A DNA stretch of 64,000 bases from Vibrio cidicii (GCF_009763805.1 NZ_CP046803.1:868001-932000), one strand, 5' to 3'; positions 1 through 10,473 are shown, counted from the stretch's first letter. The notes: generated by a model from the sequence alone, not told the origin. A program made the numbers and translations.

Positions 1-2130
1 CAACTGACGACAGATAGATAACCCTAAGCCTGTCCCGCCAAACTTGGTCGCTGTCTCGGACGATTCTTGTGAGAAAGGCAGAAAGAGCTTGTGCTGATTT
101 TCCTGAGCAATGCCAATTCCAGTATCAAAAATATCAACACTCAACCGCACGCTACCCTGTTCCAGCGTGCTAGTGGACGCAACGACACGAATTTCCCCTT
201 CATTGGTAAATTTGATCGCATTGTTGAGCAAATTATTGATCACTTGCTTGAGACGATTAGGGTCGGAAATGACTCGAGAATGGTGAATATTGGTGGTGTC
301 GATAATCAACTCCAGCCCTTTCTCTATTGCTTTAACCGACATCGACTGAACAATACTTTCAACCTCCTCACGCGGTGAAAATTCTTGATTATGCACTTCT
401 AGTTTACCCGATTCGATTTTCGACAAATCAAGAATATCGTTTATCAGTACGGCTAAAGTACTGACGCTACGTTCAGCCATAGTAAGATATTTTTGCTGGC
501 TGGAAGTGAGCGGATCATTTTGAATTAAGTTGAGTGTGCCCATTATGCCATTGAGCGGCGTTCTCATTTCATGGCTGATGGTGGAGATAAAATTACTTTT
601 CGCCAAGCTCGCCTCCATCGCTTGTTTGTGAGCAATTTCTAGCTCTTCGCTGTGTCGTTTCAGCTCTTCCGTACGCTCTCTGACCTGAGCGTTGCTCTGC
701 TTTAACAACTCTTCGCTACGGACTTCGGAAGTAATATCTCTTAACCTCAGCGCGAACGATTCCATTGACGATGAGCGATGGATGATGGGAGACAAACTGA
801 TATCCAAATGTTTCAGATAGCCACTTTTATCATCAAAAGTATCTTTGAACGCCAACACGGAACCTTTGTTTTTCGAGACGGCCAGTTGCTTGAGTAAATC
901 GGCGTTGTGTAGCTTAACAAACTCAGAGACTGGCTTGTTGAGCACCGACGATTGCGGCACGCCAAAAAGCTGCGCCGCAGCGTGGTTCCATGTTTTGATT
1001 AAGCCAGTTTCATCAATACAGATGAGCGCATCCACTGATCCATCAACAATTGCTTGAAAAGTTGAACTGGCATTGTTCAACTTGGTGCTGGCGCGATAGG
1101 AACGATAGAACACCAAGGTGATCATGGCGAGAATAGAGACGGAAATACCACCCATGGTAATAATTTCTCGATGCCTTGCGTTGATCCTTTGATCGATAAC
1201 GGTTTGGTTCAACAAGCTATAAACGAACAGATGTTCATCTCGGCTCGTACCGGTATACACCACTTCCCTATCCGCTAACCATTGAGTTTGTCCTCCCGAT
1301 TTTTCGGCAATGCTGGCCAAGCCTTCGGTACCGAATGGAGTGATCTCATAAAGACTCGTCAGTGTCCAAGACGGGTTCAACTGCGCAGAAAAATTCAGTT
1401 TACTGTTGGTCGAAAAAACAAAACTGCCTGTTTGATCAACCAGCCAGAACTCATTGATAAACCCCGTTTCTGTGACAAAACGTTGAATAAGTTCAGTGGC
1501 ATCAACATTCATGATCAAGAAGCCAAAACGATCACCACCATGACCGAATATCGGCATTGCGATGCGATAAACAGGTTGGGCAGGAAAAACAATTTTCCCA
1601 TATTCACGGTTCAAGTTGATAGGTGAGACATACACCTCACCAAACTCCAATTCTGCTGCTGCAGCGAAATAGGACTCATCCCTTTTGTCTTGCAAGCGCT
1701 GCTCTGGCACGGCAACCACTCGGCCACCATCTCGGTCTACACGCAAGAACTCTCGCCCATCTTCAACAGTGATAATGCGCAGTTGGATAAGCTCGCTGTT
1801 GTTTTCAATCAACGCTTTGAAAATAACATCCAATCGGCTTTTCCACTGTGCGAGTGTAGTGTTGTCCATAGGATCGTTACCATTGTTCTCCAACGCACGG
1901 CCAATGCCTGAGATAGGTGGGGTGGAATGAAGAAATTTTAACAAACCGATATTTGAAGCGATACTTTTCTCTAGCAACGAGACTTTACTTTTCGTTGCAG
2001 AAATCAGCGTTCTTTGTGCATCTTGAATGATCTGCGACGCGGCATATTGGCTGTATTGGTAAATCACCATTCCGGAGACCAAGATGAACAAAAAAAATAT
2101 CGCAACAACAAATAGCTTCTGTATCCGCAT
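1..2130 (-). CDS. PAS-containing sensor histidine kinase (partial, C-terminus beyond window edge)
   Basis: Membrane sensor kinase that autophosphorylates and presumably donates phosphate to the adjacent response regulator. The frame is open from an ATG at 2130 to the window edge (710 codons seen). TM1 lies at about residues 4-24, a large periplasmic sensing region at 30-320 and TM2 at about 322-344. A PAS domain follows at about 355-470, then a coiled coil and a HisKA box with the sequence ISHEMRTPLNG (His520). The HATPase G2 box FGGTGLGLS starts at residue 697. The gene starts 12 bp after the REC-GGDEF gene upstream, so the two are probably co-transcribed. The end is missing, so a fused receiver or HPt domain cannot be excluded. 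The ligand is unknown. The periplasmic part resembles a Cache-type sensor in length only. Confidence 0.9.
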   Translation of the reverse strand, partial: MRIQKLFVVAIFFLFILVSGMVIYQYSQYAASQIIQDAQRTLISATKSKVSLLEKSIASNIGLLKFLHSTPPISGIGRALENNGNDPMDNTTLAQWKSRLDVIFKALIENNSELIQLRIITVEDGREFLRVDRDGGRVVAVPEQRLQDKRDESYFAAAAELEFGEVYVSPINLNREYGKIVFPAQPVYRIAMPIFGHGGDRFGFLIMNVDATELIQRFVTETGFINEFWLVDQTGSFVFSTNSKLNFSAQLNPSWTLTSLYEITPFGTEGLASIAEKSGGQTQWLADREVVYTGTSRDEHLFVYSLLNQTVIDQRINARHREIITMGGISVSILAMITLVFYRSYRASTKLNNASSTFQAIVDGSVDALICIDETGLIKTWNHAAAQLFGVPQSSVLNKPVSEFVKLHNADLLKQLAVSKNKGSVLAFKDTFDDKSGYLKHLDISLSPIIHRSSSMESFALRLRDITSEVRSEELLKQSNAQVRERTEELKRHSEELEIAHKQAMEASLAKSNFISTISHEMRTPLNGIMGTLNLIQNDPLTSSQQKYLTMAERSVSTLAVLINDILDLSKIESGKLEVHNQEFSPREEVESIVQSMSVKAIEKGLELIIDTTNIHHSRVISDPNRLKQVINNLLNNAIKFTNEGEIRVVASTSTLEQGSVRLSVDIFDTGIGIAQENQHKLFLPFSQESSETATKFGGTGLGLSICRQL

Positions 2131-2142
2131 GATTGCTTCCCT

Positions 2143-3099
2143 TCAACCAAGAACTTGCTTAGGCTTTGTCGCTGCCATTTTCACCACAACATTACCATTC
2201 TTCCCTAACGCTTTTGCTTGATAGAGGGCACCGTCTGCGATCCCGAGAACCTGTGTCACGTCAGTTGGCATCTCTTCTACACGACAAGATACGCCGCCGA
2301 TACTGATGGTGATGCATCCCATAGGGCTCGCTGCATGCTCTATCCACTGTTGCTCTAACGCCGAATTCAGTCGGCTCGCTACCAATTTTGCGCCGTGAAA
2401 ATCCGCGTTGGGCAAAATGATAACGAACTCTTCACCGCCAAAACGATAAATTCTATCGGTGACACGCTTTAAGGTGTCGCTTAACACTTTCGCTACCGCA
2501 CATAGCGCGTTGTCTCCAGGAAGATGGCCATAGGTGTCGTTATACAACTTGAAGTCGTCAATATCAGCAATCAGAATGGAGCAAGGAGAACCGCTACGGC
2601 GGCAATGACCCGCGATAACCGGATAATCTTCTTCCAATGCGCGACGACTCAGAACCTTAGTAAGAACATCACGTTTGGATAAGGTTTCCAAATGTTCAGT
2701 TTGCAATTTGTGCGTGACATGTGTTTTCACTCGGTGTTCTAAGGTAGCAAAATTGATCGGTTTAGTAATGAAATCAACGCATCCAGCTTCCCAGCAGCGG
2801 AGCTGAGCATCGTCGTCTTCGCAAGAAGTGGCGAAAATGATAGGTATATGACAGATGTGTGGCGAAGATTTCATGATGGAACAAGTGCTCCACCCATCAA
2901 TCTTTTCCATCATGATGTCGAGTATGACTAAATCTGGCGACGCTTCAGTAGCAAGGACTATTGCCTCCTCACCACTGCTCGCAGTAATAACATTAAACGC
3001 AGACGACAGGCACTCCTTAATAACTTCACGGCTGATCAACTCATCATCAACCACAAGCACGGTCGCCCTATCCTGCCGCTTTTGCAACTCACCTAGCAC
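2143..3099 (-). CDS. response regulator with GGDEF domain (diguanylate cyclase)
   Basis: Two-domain cytoplasmic protein of 318 aa that should make c-di-GMP when phosphorylated. The receiver domain (about residues 13-130) has the acidic pair VVDDE, the phospho-acceptor Asp61 in LVILDIMM, and a KP lysine (ITKPI). The GGDEF domain (about 145-310) has an intact GGEEF active site at 221-225 and an RVTD inhibitory I-site at 212-215, five residues upstream, so product inhibition is expected. It is the first gene of a two-gene unit with the sensor kinase (12 bp gap) and is divergent from the REC-PAS-GGDEF-EAL gene. It is probably the partner of the neighbouring kinase. WspR/PleD-like architecture, but no orthologue name can be given. 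Confidence 0.9.
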   Translation of the reverse strand: MLGELQKRQDRATVLVVDDELISREVIKECLSSAFNVITASSGEEAIVLATEASPDLVILDIMMEKIDGWSTCSIMKSSPHICHIPIIFATSCEDDDAQLRCWEAGCVDFITKPINFATLEHRVKTHVTHKLQTEHLETLSKRDVLTKVLSRRALEEDYPVIAGHCRRSGSPCSILIADIDDFKLYNDTYGHLPGDNALCAVAKVLSDTLKRVTDRIYRFGGEEFVIILPNADFHGAKLVASRLNSALEQQWIEHAASPMGCITISIGGVSCRVEEMPTDVTQVLGIADGALYQAKALGKNGNVVVKMAATKPKQVLG

Positions 3100-3285
3100 G
3101 TTGGTACTTATCCTTTTGTACTTTTTCGTTATACAGAACTATATTTCCTTTTGAAGCAGCTCCATATTCATCAGGTTTCTAAGCAACAATGAAACAACTC
3201 TAATTAGGCTAGTTCATACTGGCACAATGGACAAGGTGTCCAGAACGAAATGAATCGTGACGAGTTCAGCTAAGGCAGGCGGCAT
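3100..3285. promoter_or_regulatory. divergent promoter region between two c-di-GMP genes
   Basis: The intergenic stretch carries the promoters for the leftward REC-GGDEF/kinase unit and the rightward REC-PAS-GGDEF-EAL gene. It holds a short perfect inverted repeat TGGACA-AGG-TGTCCA at 3228-3242, about 45 bp before the rightward start, which may be an operator. An AAGGCAGG-like ribosome site precedes ATG 3286. No clear sigma-70 boxes stand out. Confidence 0.45.
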
Positions 3286-5764
3286 ATGTCATCAAGTAAT
3301 ACGCAATTTGACGTCAGCATTTTAATCGTGGATGACGAGCAAACCAATTTGATCATAATGGAAGAAGCACTGCGTGGTCTGGGACGCATCATCTCTACCA
3401 CCAATCCGTTGCAAGCTCTTGATCTTGCTGCGGTCCACCTACCAAAAGTGACGATTCTTGATATTGAGATGCCCACGCTCAATGGCTTAAGCCTGTGTAA
3501 GCAGTTATTGGAAAATCCAGACACCGCCAACACCGCTGTTATTTTTATCACCTCGCACAACGAAACCGACCTGGAGTACCAATCGTTTGAGTACGGAGCG
3601 GTAGATTTTATTGCCAAACCAATTGACATGCGCCTCTGCCGTTTACGAGTGCTGAATCAACTGCAATTGCGTGTTCAATCCGATGCGTTATCAGTCGCCA
3701 AAGGCGATTTGCAAGACTTACTCACCCAGCTACCCATTTTCGTCTCTTATTGGTCACCGCAGTGGGAAACGACGCTTTTGTAATGATTACAGCAAAAATT
3801 GGTTTGGTCTCAGCACCGACAAAGAGCTGGATAGAGAGGCCAGTATCGATATGGTTTTGCCGGAAGCGCTCGCACAGCGCATTCGCAGAGAAGTTTGCTG
3901 TCAGCACGATCAGAATAATCTCGTATTTCGCTATGAACTCAATACCTATGTTGCGGGGACCAAACATTTAGATATCCATGTGAAACGACGTATTACCGAT
4001 GATAAATTAACTGGCTACATCGTCACCGCCGTCGATATGACCAATATCGTCAATACTCAACTCGCCTTAACCGAAGAAAAAGAGTGGCTTAACGTTACGT
4101 TAAATTCTATTGGCGATGCCGTCATTGCTACTGATATTAACGCACACATCACCTTCATGAATCCAATCGCCGAAAGCATGACAGGTTGGCGGCAAGCACA
4201 AGCCAAAGGCAAACATATTGAAGAGATAATGCTGTTGTGCGATGCGACCACGGAACAAAAGAGTTTTAATCCAATCTTGTTGGCGCTAAAAGAACAGCGC
4301 ACCGTCGCCATGGCATTGAACTGCCAACTCACTTCAAGAGACAACAAAGTGTATCGGGTGGAAGATTCTGCTGCCCCCATTCGTAACAATCAAGGCCAAG
4401 TTATTGGTGCTATTATTGTTTTTCACGATGTGAGTGAAGCGATTGCCATGTCGGTAAAAATGAGTCATTTGGCCAATCACGATCAATTGACTGATCTGCC
4501 CAATCGCGTGCTACTGCACGATAGACTCAATAACGCCATGCGCATTACACAAATTCAAAAACGGCGTCTCGCGATGCTGTTGATTGATATCGATAACTTC
4601 AAATATATCAACGATACGCAAGGGCACCACGTCGGAGATTTACTGATCAAAAAACTCGCTACCCGCTTAGCGGAACACTGTCTTCCTGATTTCACCATAG
4701 CCAGAGCTGGTGGAGATGAGTTCATTATCATCGCCACCAATGTCTCCAATCTCGGCACGATTGACTCTTTTGCCACTGATTTGCAGCTTGCCATCAATCA
4801 TCCGTTTTATATCAACGGTACGGCCCATCGAATCACCGCCAGCATCGGCATTAGCATCTACCCCGATGATGCCGATAATGAAGAAAAGCTATTGCGTTAT
4901 GCAGACACGGCAATGTACCGGGCGAAGAAACAGGGTAAGCAGCAACACTGCTTCTTCTCGCAAGATTTAGAGTCCGAACTGCTTCATCGCCATCACGTTG
5001 AAATTCAGCTCAGACAGGCGATTGAGCGTAATGCACTGGAGGTGCTATTCCAGCCGCAGTACAACCTGCAAGACCACGCTATTGTCGGCTGTGAAGCACT
5101 GGTTAGGTTAAGAGATACCAATGACAGCCTGATCTCACCACTCGATTTTATCCCAATCGCCGAAGAAACCGGCCTTATCAACCAGCTCGGTTTGCAAGTG
5201 ATGATGAAAAGTTGCCGCATGGCAAAGCAGATGCTCGACGACGGCATGCCGACACGCTTTTCTGTCAATGTCGCGGCGAAACAGTTCGCCAACCCCGGCT
5301 TTGCCAACGAGGTCAGCGCTGTTCTTCAAGAAACTCAGTTACCTAGCCACTTGTTGGAGTTGGAAGTCACCGAGAGCGCCTTAATGAATGACTTCGAAAC
5401 CACCAGAAATATACTGTTGAGCATTAAAGCACTGGGTGTGTCCATTTCTATCGACGATTTCGGCACTGGCTACTCAAGCCTCTCTTATCTCAAAGCCTTC
5501 CCAATCGATGAGCTGAAAATCGATAGGGCATTTGTTAGGGATATGACCAAAGATGAGCAGAGTTTCAACATTGTAAAAACTGTCGTTCATCTGGCCAAAT
5601 CACTGGGCTTAACACTCGTTGCCGAAGGCATTGAAACTGCACATGAAGAAAAGCTTCTGCATGAGTTAGAGTGCGAACTAGGCCAAGGCTTTTTGTTCTC
5701 TCGCCCAGTCACTTATGACATGCTGCGCACATTGGTAGAGAATGTTAACTATGTGAAGGTGTGA
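3286..5764 (+). pseudogene. REC-PAS-GGDEF-EAL bifunctional c-di-GMP protein, one-base frameshift
   Basis: Corrected length is 825 aa. An N-terminal receiver domain (Asp59 in TILDIEMP, KP motif at IAKPID) is followed by a PAS-like segment (SYWSPQWE to KNWFG), a second PAS, a GGDEF domain with an intact RAGGDEF and no RxxD I-site, and a C-terminal EAL domain. The EAL domain has the hallmark motifs CEALVRL, LEVTES, DDFGTGYSSL, KIDRAFV and VAEGIE, so phosphodiesterase activity is likely. The reading frame breaks at a GAAAC at 3766-3770. Dropping one A gives WERRFCNDY and joins the PAS in frame. Both halves look fully conserved, so an artefact or very recent mutation is likelier than decay. It is divergent from a REC-GGDEF/kinase pair, suggesting that the same kinase may control both synthesis and breakdown. 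Confidence 0.85.
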
Positions 5765-5810
5765 AGCAAGCTTAAGCTTGCCTCCTTGAGAAACCCAATG
5801 ACCTTCACAA

Positions 5811-6221
5811 TCAATCCAACTCACACTCTATACTGGCGATTGGCGTGGCATCTTCACTGAAACAGACATACGCCCAAACCGCTTGTTGTGGGCGAAAGGT
5901 AATGTAGCCCGCCTTTACGTCATCTTTTTTAAAGTTGAGCTGACTTGCGACCAATTCACGCCCATCAATTAAGGTCGCTTCAATGTGCTCACGTAGCCAA
6001 ATAGCGATTTTTTCTTTGCGAGATGTCGAAGTGATGGTGATTTCTGCGCAGCGAAGCGGTGGATTTTGTGCAACGCTTGATCGCTTGCCATCCTCGTTCT
6101 CTTGGACTTGATAACCTTGAACCACATCATGCAAGCGCTCAATCGTCACCTGACAGTCATCAGCGGCCTGAACGCTCGAGGCGGAGAATAAACACAACAA
6201 CGCAATGTATTTTCTTAACAT
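5811..6221 (-). CDS. secreted or periplasmic protein of unknown function
   Basis: I do not recognise the family. The start at 6221 (136 aa) is chosen over one 35 codons further upstream because it gives a clean signal peptide (MLRKYIALLCLF...SSVQA) and sits behind an AAGGA-like ribosome site. The mature part has four cysteines (DDC, LRC, YVC, IEC), which could form two disulfides in the periplasm, and it is mostly beta-like. It lies alone between the EAL gene (convergent) and the DUF3297 gene (divergent). Function unknown. Confidence 0.7.
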   Translation of the reverse strand: MLRKYIALLCLFSASSVQAADDCQVTIERLHDVVQGYQVQENEDGKRSSVAQNPPLRCAEITITSTSRKEKIAIWLREHIEATLIDGRELVASQLNFKKDDVKAGYITFRPQQAVWAYVCFSEDATPIASIECELD

Positions 6222-6432
6222 AATCTCAGATATTCCTTGTTTGCCAGAAACCGAGCTTACCTGCTCAGCTTGTCGCTGACTGTCAAAAGTTGGTGAATTG
6301 AGGTTAAGCAAAATCAAACAAGCCACTGTTGCCCAGCGCTTTCAGCTTGTAACAGCGCTAGCGACTTCACTTGAACAGCGCGCTGGCTCTGTCTACAATG
6401 ACGCACTTTTTAGCGACTTTAGGTCAAAAAAC

Positions 6433-6682
6433 ATGAACGACACTACGGCAAAACCAGCCCTACCGGATCGCCTAGCGGGTAATCCACGCAGCCCTTTCTT
6501 TATTAAAGAGTGTTTCGAACACCAAATCGGTATCCGTTTTAACGGCAAAGAAACGTACTGATGTTGAAGAGTACTGCATCAGCGAAGGTTGGGTTAAAAT
6601 TCCATCGCCAAAAGCAAAAGATCGCTACGGCAACCCAATGCTGATCCAACTGAAAGGCACGGTTGAAGCTTACTACGTGTAA
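6433..6682 (+). pseudogene. DUF3297 family protein, one-base frameshift
   Basis: Small cytoplasmic protein of 82 aa after correction, start MNDTTAKPALPDRL. The family motif RFNGKERTDVEEY and the C-terminal LIQLKGTVEAYYV are both present but in different frames. A GAAAC at 6550-6554 introduces a premature stop after GKETY. Removing one A restores the family sequence exactly where DUF3297 proteins are most conserved. The family has no established biochemical function and is sometimes mislabelled as glutathione peroxidase. It is monocistronic and divergent from the secreted protein gene. Confidence 0.75.
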
Positions 6683-6876
6683 CTTCATCGGTTTCGCTGA
6701 CAACATAAAAAGTCGATGCTTGCGTCGGCTTTTCTTTTTCTACGGTTTCGTCCGATCTATGACTATTCACAGTAATCAATGGTAGCGGCAATAAAACGCG
6801 CCTTTGCCAGTTCACCCCTGTTTAACCAAGTGCTAAACTTCCTACCTATTTCGTGTATCGATTAAAAGGAAATGTG

Positions 6877-7128
6877 ATGAACCCAATTCTGGCGATGTTG
6901 AAAGAAAACAATATTGGCGATGAGCAGATTAATGAGCTTTTCCAAGTGCTAACGCAAAATCCACTAGCCGCGATGATGACCATCTCCCAGCTCGGTTTGC
7001 CTCAAGATCAGTTGCAAGCGCTGATGGCGCAAGTGATGCAAAACCCCGCTCTGCTCAAAGAAGCGGTGGAAGAGCTTGGCCTTGATTTTTCTAAAGTCGA
7101 AGAAGCAAAAGCGAAACTGCAGTCGTAA
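6877..7128 (+). CDS. DUF2999 family small protein
   Basis: 83-aa acidic, helical, soluble protein. The start at 6877 (MNPILAMLKENN) is preferred over an in-frame ATG eight codons upstream because AAAGGAAATGTG precedes it at proper spacing. Two repeated helical units (NPLAAMMTISQLGLPQDQ and NPALLKEAVEELGLDF) are visible. It resembles the DUF2999 family found in Vibrio and relatives, recalled from memory and not checked. Function unknown. It is monocistronic, 235 bp ahead of a chemoreceptor. Confidence 0.65.
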   Translation: MNPILAMLKENNIGDEQINELFQVLTQNPLAAMMTISQLGLPQDQLQALMAQVMQNPALLKEAVEELGLDFSKVEEAKAKLQS

Positions 7129-7197
7129 TTTGCCTATTTTGGTCGCAGAAGCGCATATAAACTCTGCGGCCTGCCACTCCTCTTTCTCGCCCTACAA

Positions 7198-7221
7198 TTC
7201 GTGACTAAAATCACATAAATT
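7198..7221 (+). promoter_or_regulatory. candidate CRP site upstream of chemoreceptor gene
   Basis: The 16-bp core CGTGA-CTAAAA-TCACA (7200-7215) matches the CRP consensus TGTGA-N6-TCACA at all but one position and is flanked by AATT on both sides. A TATACT hexamer at 7245-7250 could be the -10 element of the chemoreceptor promoter. This would put the site near -50 from the transcription start. Confidence 0.5.
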
Positions 7222-7363
7222 CTGTTCATCTCTCTCATTAGTGCTATACTCCGCCCCACTTAACTCAGTACCCCGTCTAGGTGCTGCTGTCTCGCAATTC
7301 GGAAAGCATCTTTTTACACACGGACGTGACCAACTCGCTTTATTTTGAGGTCACCGACTCCCT

Positions 7364-8999
7364 ATGTCCTTGTTTAAGAATCTACCAATCGGCAAAAAAA
7401 TTGCCGTTACATTGGGTGCCGTCGCTATTACGATTTTAGTGTTTGGCGGCTATGTTTACCGTTCGCTCAACACGATCAACAGCGATGTGCTTAATCTGAC
7501 CGACGATACATTGCCTGCAATGATGGTTGTCGATGGAATTAAGTACAACATGTCTTCCGTACGACGCGCGCAAATCAGCCTGCTTGCTTCAACCGATGCC
7601 AGTGAAATCGCCGAAGATATTCACTGGATGAATGAGCGCTATCAAAAAATTGAGGCCGATCTACGTCATTACGAACGCAGCATCTGGACTGACAATGAAC
7701 GCCGAATTTTTACTCCCGTCAAAACACTGTGGCAGGACTACCTCAATCAGTTGGGTTCTTTCAACAATGACATCATGCAAGCCGAGAAATCGAAAGCACA
7801 GCAAGATCTGCAACGCTCACTCGCAACATTTGAAAAGTTGGAAGTCGCGATTGATGAGCTGCTAAAACTCAACCTCACTTATGTAGATAGAAACCGCAAT
7901 GAGCTGGTTTCACTGATCAGCACGATTAGCCAGTTTTCCCTAATTGGCATGGCATTACTGGTCGGCTTTATGAGTGTCATCACTTGGATGCTAACCAATC
8001 TTATTTGTCGCCCTTTGCAGCAAGTGGTCACTCAAGCAAACGCCATTGCCGATGGCAACTTAGCCTACCAATTAGATCGCCAACATTTTGGCCAAGATGA
8101 ACTTGGCGAAACTGGCCGATGCGTGCCACACCATGCAAAACAATTTGCGCGTGATGGTTGAAGAAATCATCACCAGCGCGACACAGCTTTCTCATGCGGT
8201 CGATGAAGTGAGTGCCGTCTCCGAGCAAACCTCTCAGGCGATGCAGATCCAGCAAGAAGAGGTGATGCAAATCGCCACTGCCATGGCGGAGATGAAATCT
8301 ACCGTAGCTGAGGTGGCTCGAAATACCGAATCCACCTCAGATTCGTCTCGTGAAAGTAGCCAGCACGCCAATTTAGGTTCACAGCAAATGCGCACGGTAG
8401 CTGAGTCTATTCAGCAGGTTAATCAAGAAATTAGCCAAGCCGAACAGCGTGTACTAGAACTGGAAACGCAAGCACAGCAGATTAACATGGTGGTGGATGT
8501 GATCAGTAATATTGCCGATCAAACCAATCTGTTGGCACTGAACGCAGCGATTGAAGCGGCTCGTGCCGGTGAACAAGGTCGCGGTTTTGCTGTAGTCGCA
8601 GATGAAGTTCGCGCTCTCGCAGGAAAAACCCAGCAATCGACAGGCGATATTGTTGAAATCATTCAAAATCTGCAAAGCTGCGCAGAAAAAGCACGCCAAG
8701 CGACCACAAACAGCAGCCACTTGATCCAAACGAGTGTGCAGCAAAGCCAAGAAACACAACAGGCAATTGAACAAATTCGCCAGCAAAGCGGCCAAATTGC
8801 CGATATGACCATCCAGATCGCCAGCGCATGTGGTGAGCAAGATTCAGTCACTGAAGAGCTGAGCCGCAACATCGAGCGCATTAATGAATCCGCCAAACAT
8901 GTTGCACAAGGCTCTTCTTGCGCCGCGCAATCCTGCGTCGAATTGAGCCAGTTGGCGAACCAACTGCAAAATACCGTCCAGCGATTTAAGCTGCGCTAG
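7364..8999 (+). pseudogene. methyl-accepting chemotaxis protein, one-base frameshift
   Basis: Corrected length is 544 aa. TM1 lies at about residues 10-32, a periplasmic four-helix bundle at about 35-185 and TM2 at about 188-212. A HAMP domain follows, then the cytoplasmic signalling domain with the invariant hairpin tip ([16 protein letters not shown] and [13 protein letters not shown]). The frame breaks at the end of HAMP, at a GAAAC at 8108-8112. Dropping one A gives the typical [13 protein letters not shown]. The ligand is unknown. The C-terminus lacks an obvious NWETF-type CheR/CheB tether. It is monocistronic and ends in a strong bidirectional terminator. Its receptor partner 1.5 kb away has a different, longer ligand region. 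Confidence 0.88.
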
Positions 9000-9017
9000 T
9001 CGCAAAACAGCAAAATC

Positions 9018-9047
9018 AAAGGGGAGGATCATTTGATCCTCCCCTTT
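9018..9047. terminator. bidirectional terminator
   Basis: Perfect 14-bp inverted repeat AAAGGGGAGGATCA / TGATCCTCCCCTTT with a 2-nt loop, between the convergent chemoreceptor and binding-protein genes. A/T runs on both sides let it work in both directions. Confidence 0.85.
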
Positions 9048-9105
9048 GCATTTCATTGTCCATCATTGGCGTATTTTTCTATGGAGACAGAAGCATAACG
9101 CTTAC

Positions 9106-10473
9106 TCAGTTCTCAATCGTCGCCTCACTCGGCTCCTCAAACAAAGTACTCATTTGGGACTCCTGTAAAGCCATGGCATCAGCGGGCATTACGTTCGACG
9201 TGGCCTCAACACACTGACAACTTGGCTCTTTCTCTGGCATGTTTTGATGGGGTGCGTACCAACCTTGCAGTCCAGCTTCTAAACGCTCAGCCGCCGCTTT
9301 CGGTGCCATTTTGCCAAGCAACACCGCTTGGCTTACCTCGGCCAGTTCATCGCCCAACTTGGGCGTGCCGCGCGAGAGAATTTGCGTCGCCACGCGAATG
9401 GTGGAATCACACTGATCGCGCCACTCCATCATCTCCCTTGCCGCAGGGTTGGTGACATCAAAGAAATGGTTTGAAAGCGAGAAGAAACCGGGAAGCGAGT
9501 TGGTGTAAAGCTCGGCAAACTGAGGCGTGGTCAGCCACTGCAAGAACGCTTTCGCCGCTTGCGGATTTTTGCTCGCCGGATTCATCCCCATGCCGATGTC
9601 GGTATGGTCAGTAAAAAAACAACCTTCGCCCGCTTTTGCCACCGGTGGGCGCATTACGCCAAAATCCACCTTGCCAGTGAAAGGGGCAATTTCCCACGAT
9701 CCCGCGACATAAAACGCCGCTTTTCCTGAGGTGAACAGCTCGTTACTGGTGCCATAATCGCGACTTTCGCCCCCCGAACCAAGATATTTGCGCCAACGGG
9801 CCAGTTCTTCAAATACTTCAACGTATTGCGGATCGTCCAAACGTTCCTGACCATTAATCAGCGCCAAGCGGCCATCTTCTCCCTTCCAGTAGTTGGGGCC
9901 GATATTTTGAAAACCGAGCTCAGAGGAAACCCAGCTTTCTGAACCGCTCATAGATAGCGGCACATAACGGCCATCGGCTTTCACTTTATCCAGCACCGCA
10001 AAGAACTGATCGCGTGTTTGTGGCACACTCAAACCCAACTGGTTAAAGATGGTTTTGTTGTAAAAGAAACCATGAATCACCGATGCCATCGGCACACAGA
10101 AGGTCTGCGCTCCGGAGTCGGTTTGCCATGGTGCTTGCGCAAAACTGGGGAAGTTTTCCATCCCTGCCATTTCTGTCAACTCAGCAAGATGCCCCGCTTT
10201 AAACAGCGCTAATGAGTCATCAAACGGGCGACAGGTGATTAAGTCACCCGCTTTACCTGCCTTGAGGTTTTGCCACAGGGTCGGCATGTAGTTGACGTTC
10301 TGCACCGGATGAAATTTAACCTTGATGTCAGGGTGAACCGCTTCAAAGGCCGGGATGATTTTTTGCTCCCACAACGCTTTATCATCACCACGCCAGCTTT
10401 CGATCACCAGTTCACTTGCCATCAATTGGCTACAAAACAGGAGACTCAACGCTCCAATCCACTTGTTGGTCAT
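9106..10473 (-). CDS. sugar-type ABC substrate-binding protein (orphan, with chemoreceptor)
   Basis: 455-aa periplasmic solute-binding protein of the extracellular binding protein family 1 (MalE/UgpB-like). It has a signal peptide (MTNKWIGALSLLFCSQLMA). The fold-typical segments are LVIESWRGDD, KAGKAGDLITCRPFDDS, FTSGKAAFYVAGSWEIAPF and KAFLQWLTTP. A strong AGGAGGG ribosome site precedes the ATG, and the gene begins 8 bp after the stop of the upstream chemoreceptor gene. No permease or ATPase gene is near, so it probably serves the receptor as a ligand-presenting protein, as MalE does for Tar. This is inference from context. The last 35 or so residues (after GWYAPHQN) are an unusual acidic extension with a CQC motif. 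Confidence 0.85.
   Translation of the reverse strand: MTNKWIGALSLLFCSQLMASELVIESWRGDDKALWEQKIIPAFEAVHPDIKVKFHPVQNVNYMPTLWQNLKAGKAGDLITCRPFDDSLALFKAGHLAELTEMAGMENFPSFAQAPWQTDSGAQTFCVPMASVIHGFFYNKTIFNQLGLSVPQTRDQFFAVLDKVKADGRYVPLSMSGSESWVSSELGFQNIGPNYWKGEDGRLALINGQERLDDPQYVEVFEELARWRKYLGSGGESRDYGTSNELFTSGKAAFYVAGSWEIAPFTGKVDFGVMRPPVAKAGEGCFFTDHTDIGMGMNPASKNPQAAKAFLQWLTTPQFAELYTNSLPGFFSLSNHFFDVTNPAAREMMEWRDQCDSTIRVATQILSRGTPKLGDELAEVSQAVLLGKMAPKAAAERLEAGLQGWYAPHQNMPEKEPSCQCVEATSNVMPADAMALQESQMSTLFEEPSEATIEN

Noticed and set aside
3776..3779. TTTT run as the site of the first frameshift
   Set aside because: Removing a T also restores the frame, but removing an A from GAAAC nearby gives a better PAS sequence (RRFCNDY) and fits the other eight sites.
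3766..3783. Programmed ribosomal frameshifting at the REC-PAS-GGDEF-EAL break
   Set aside because: No slippery heptamer with a downstream structure, and eight other unrelated genes show the same one-base pattern, so a common artefact is simpler.
7251..7363. Riboswitch (GEMM c-di-GMP type) in the leader of the first chemoreceptor
   Set aside because: The conserved core elements of the GEMM fold are not present.
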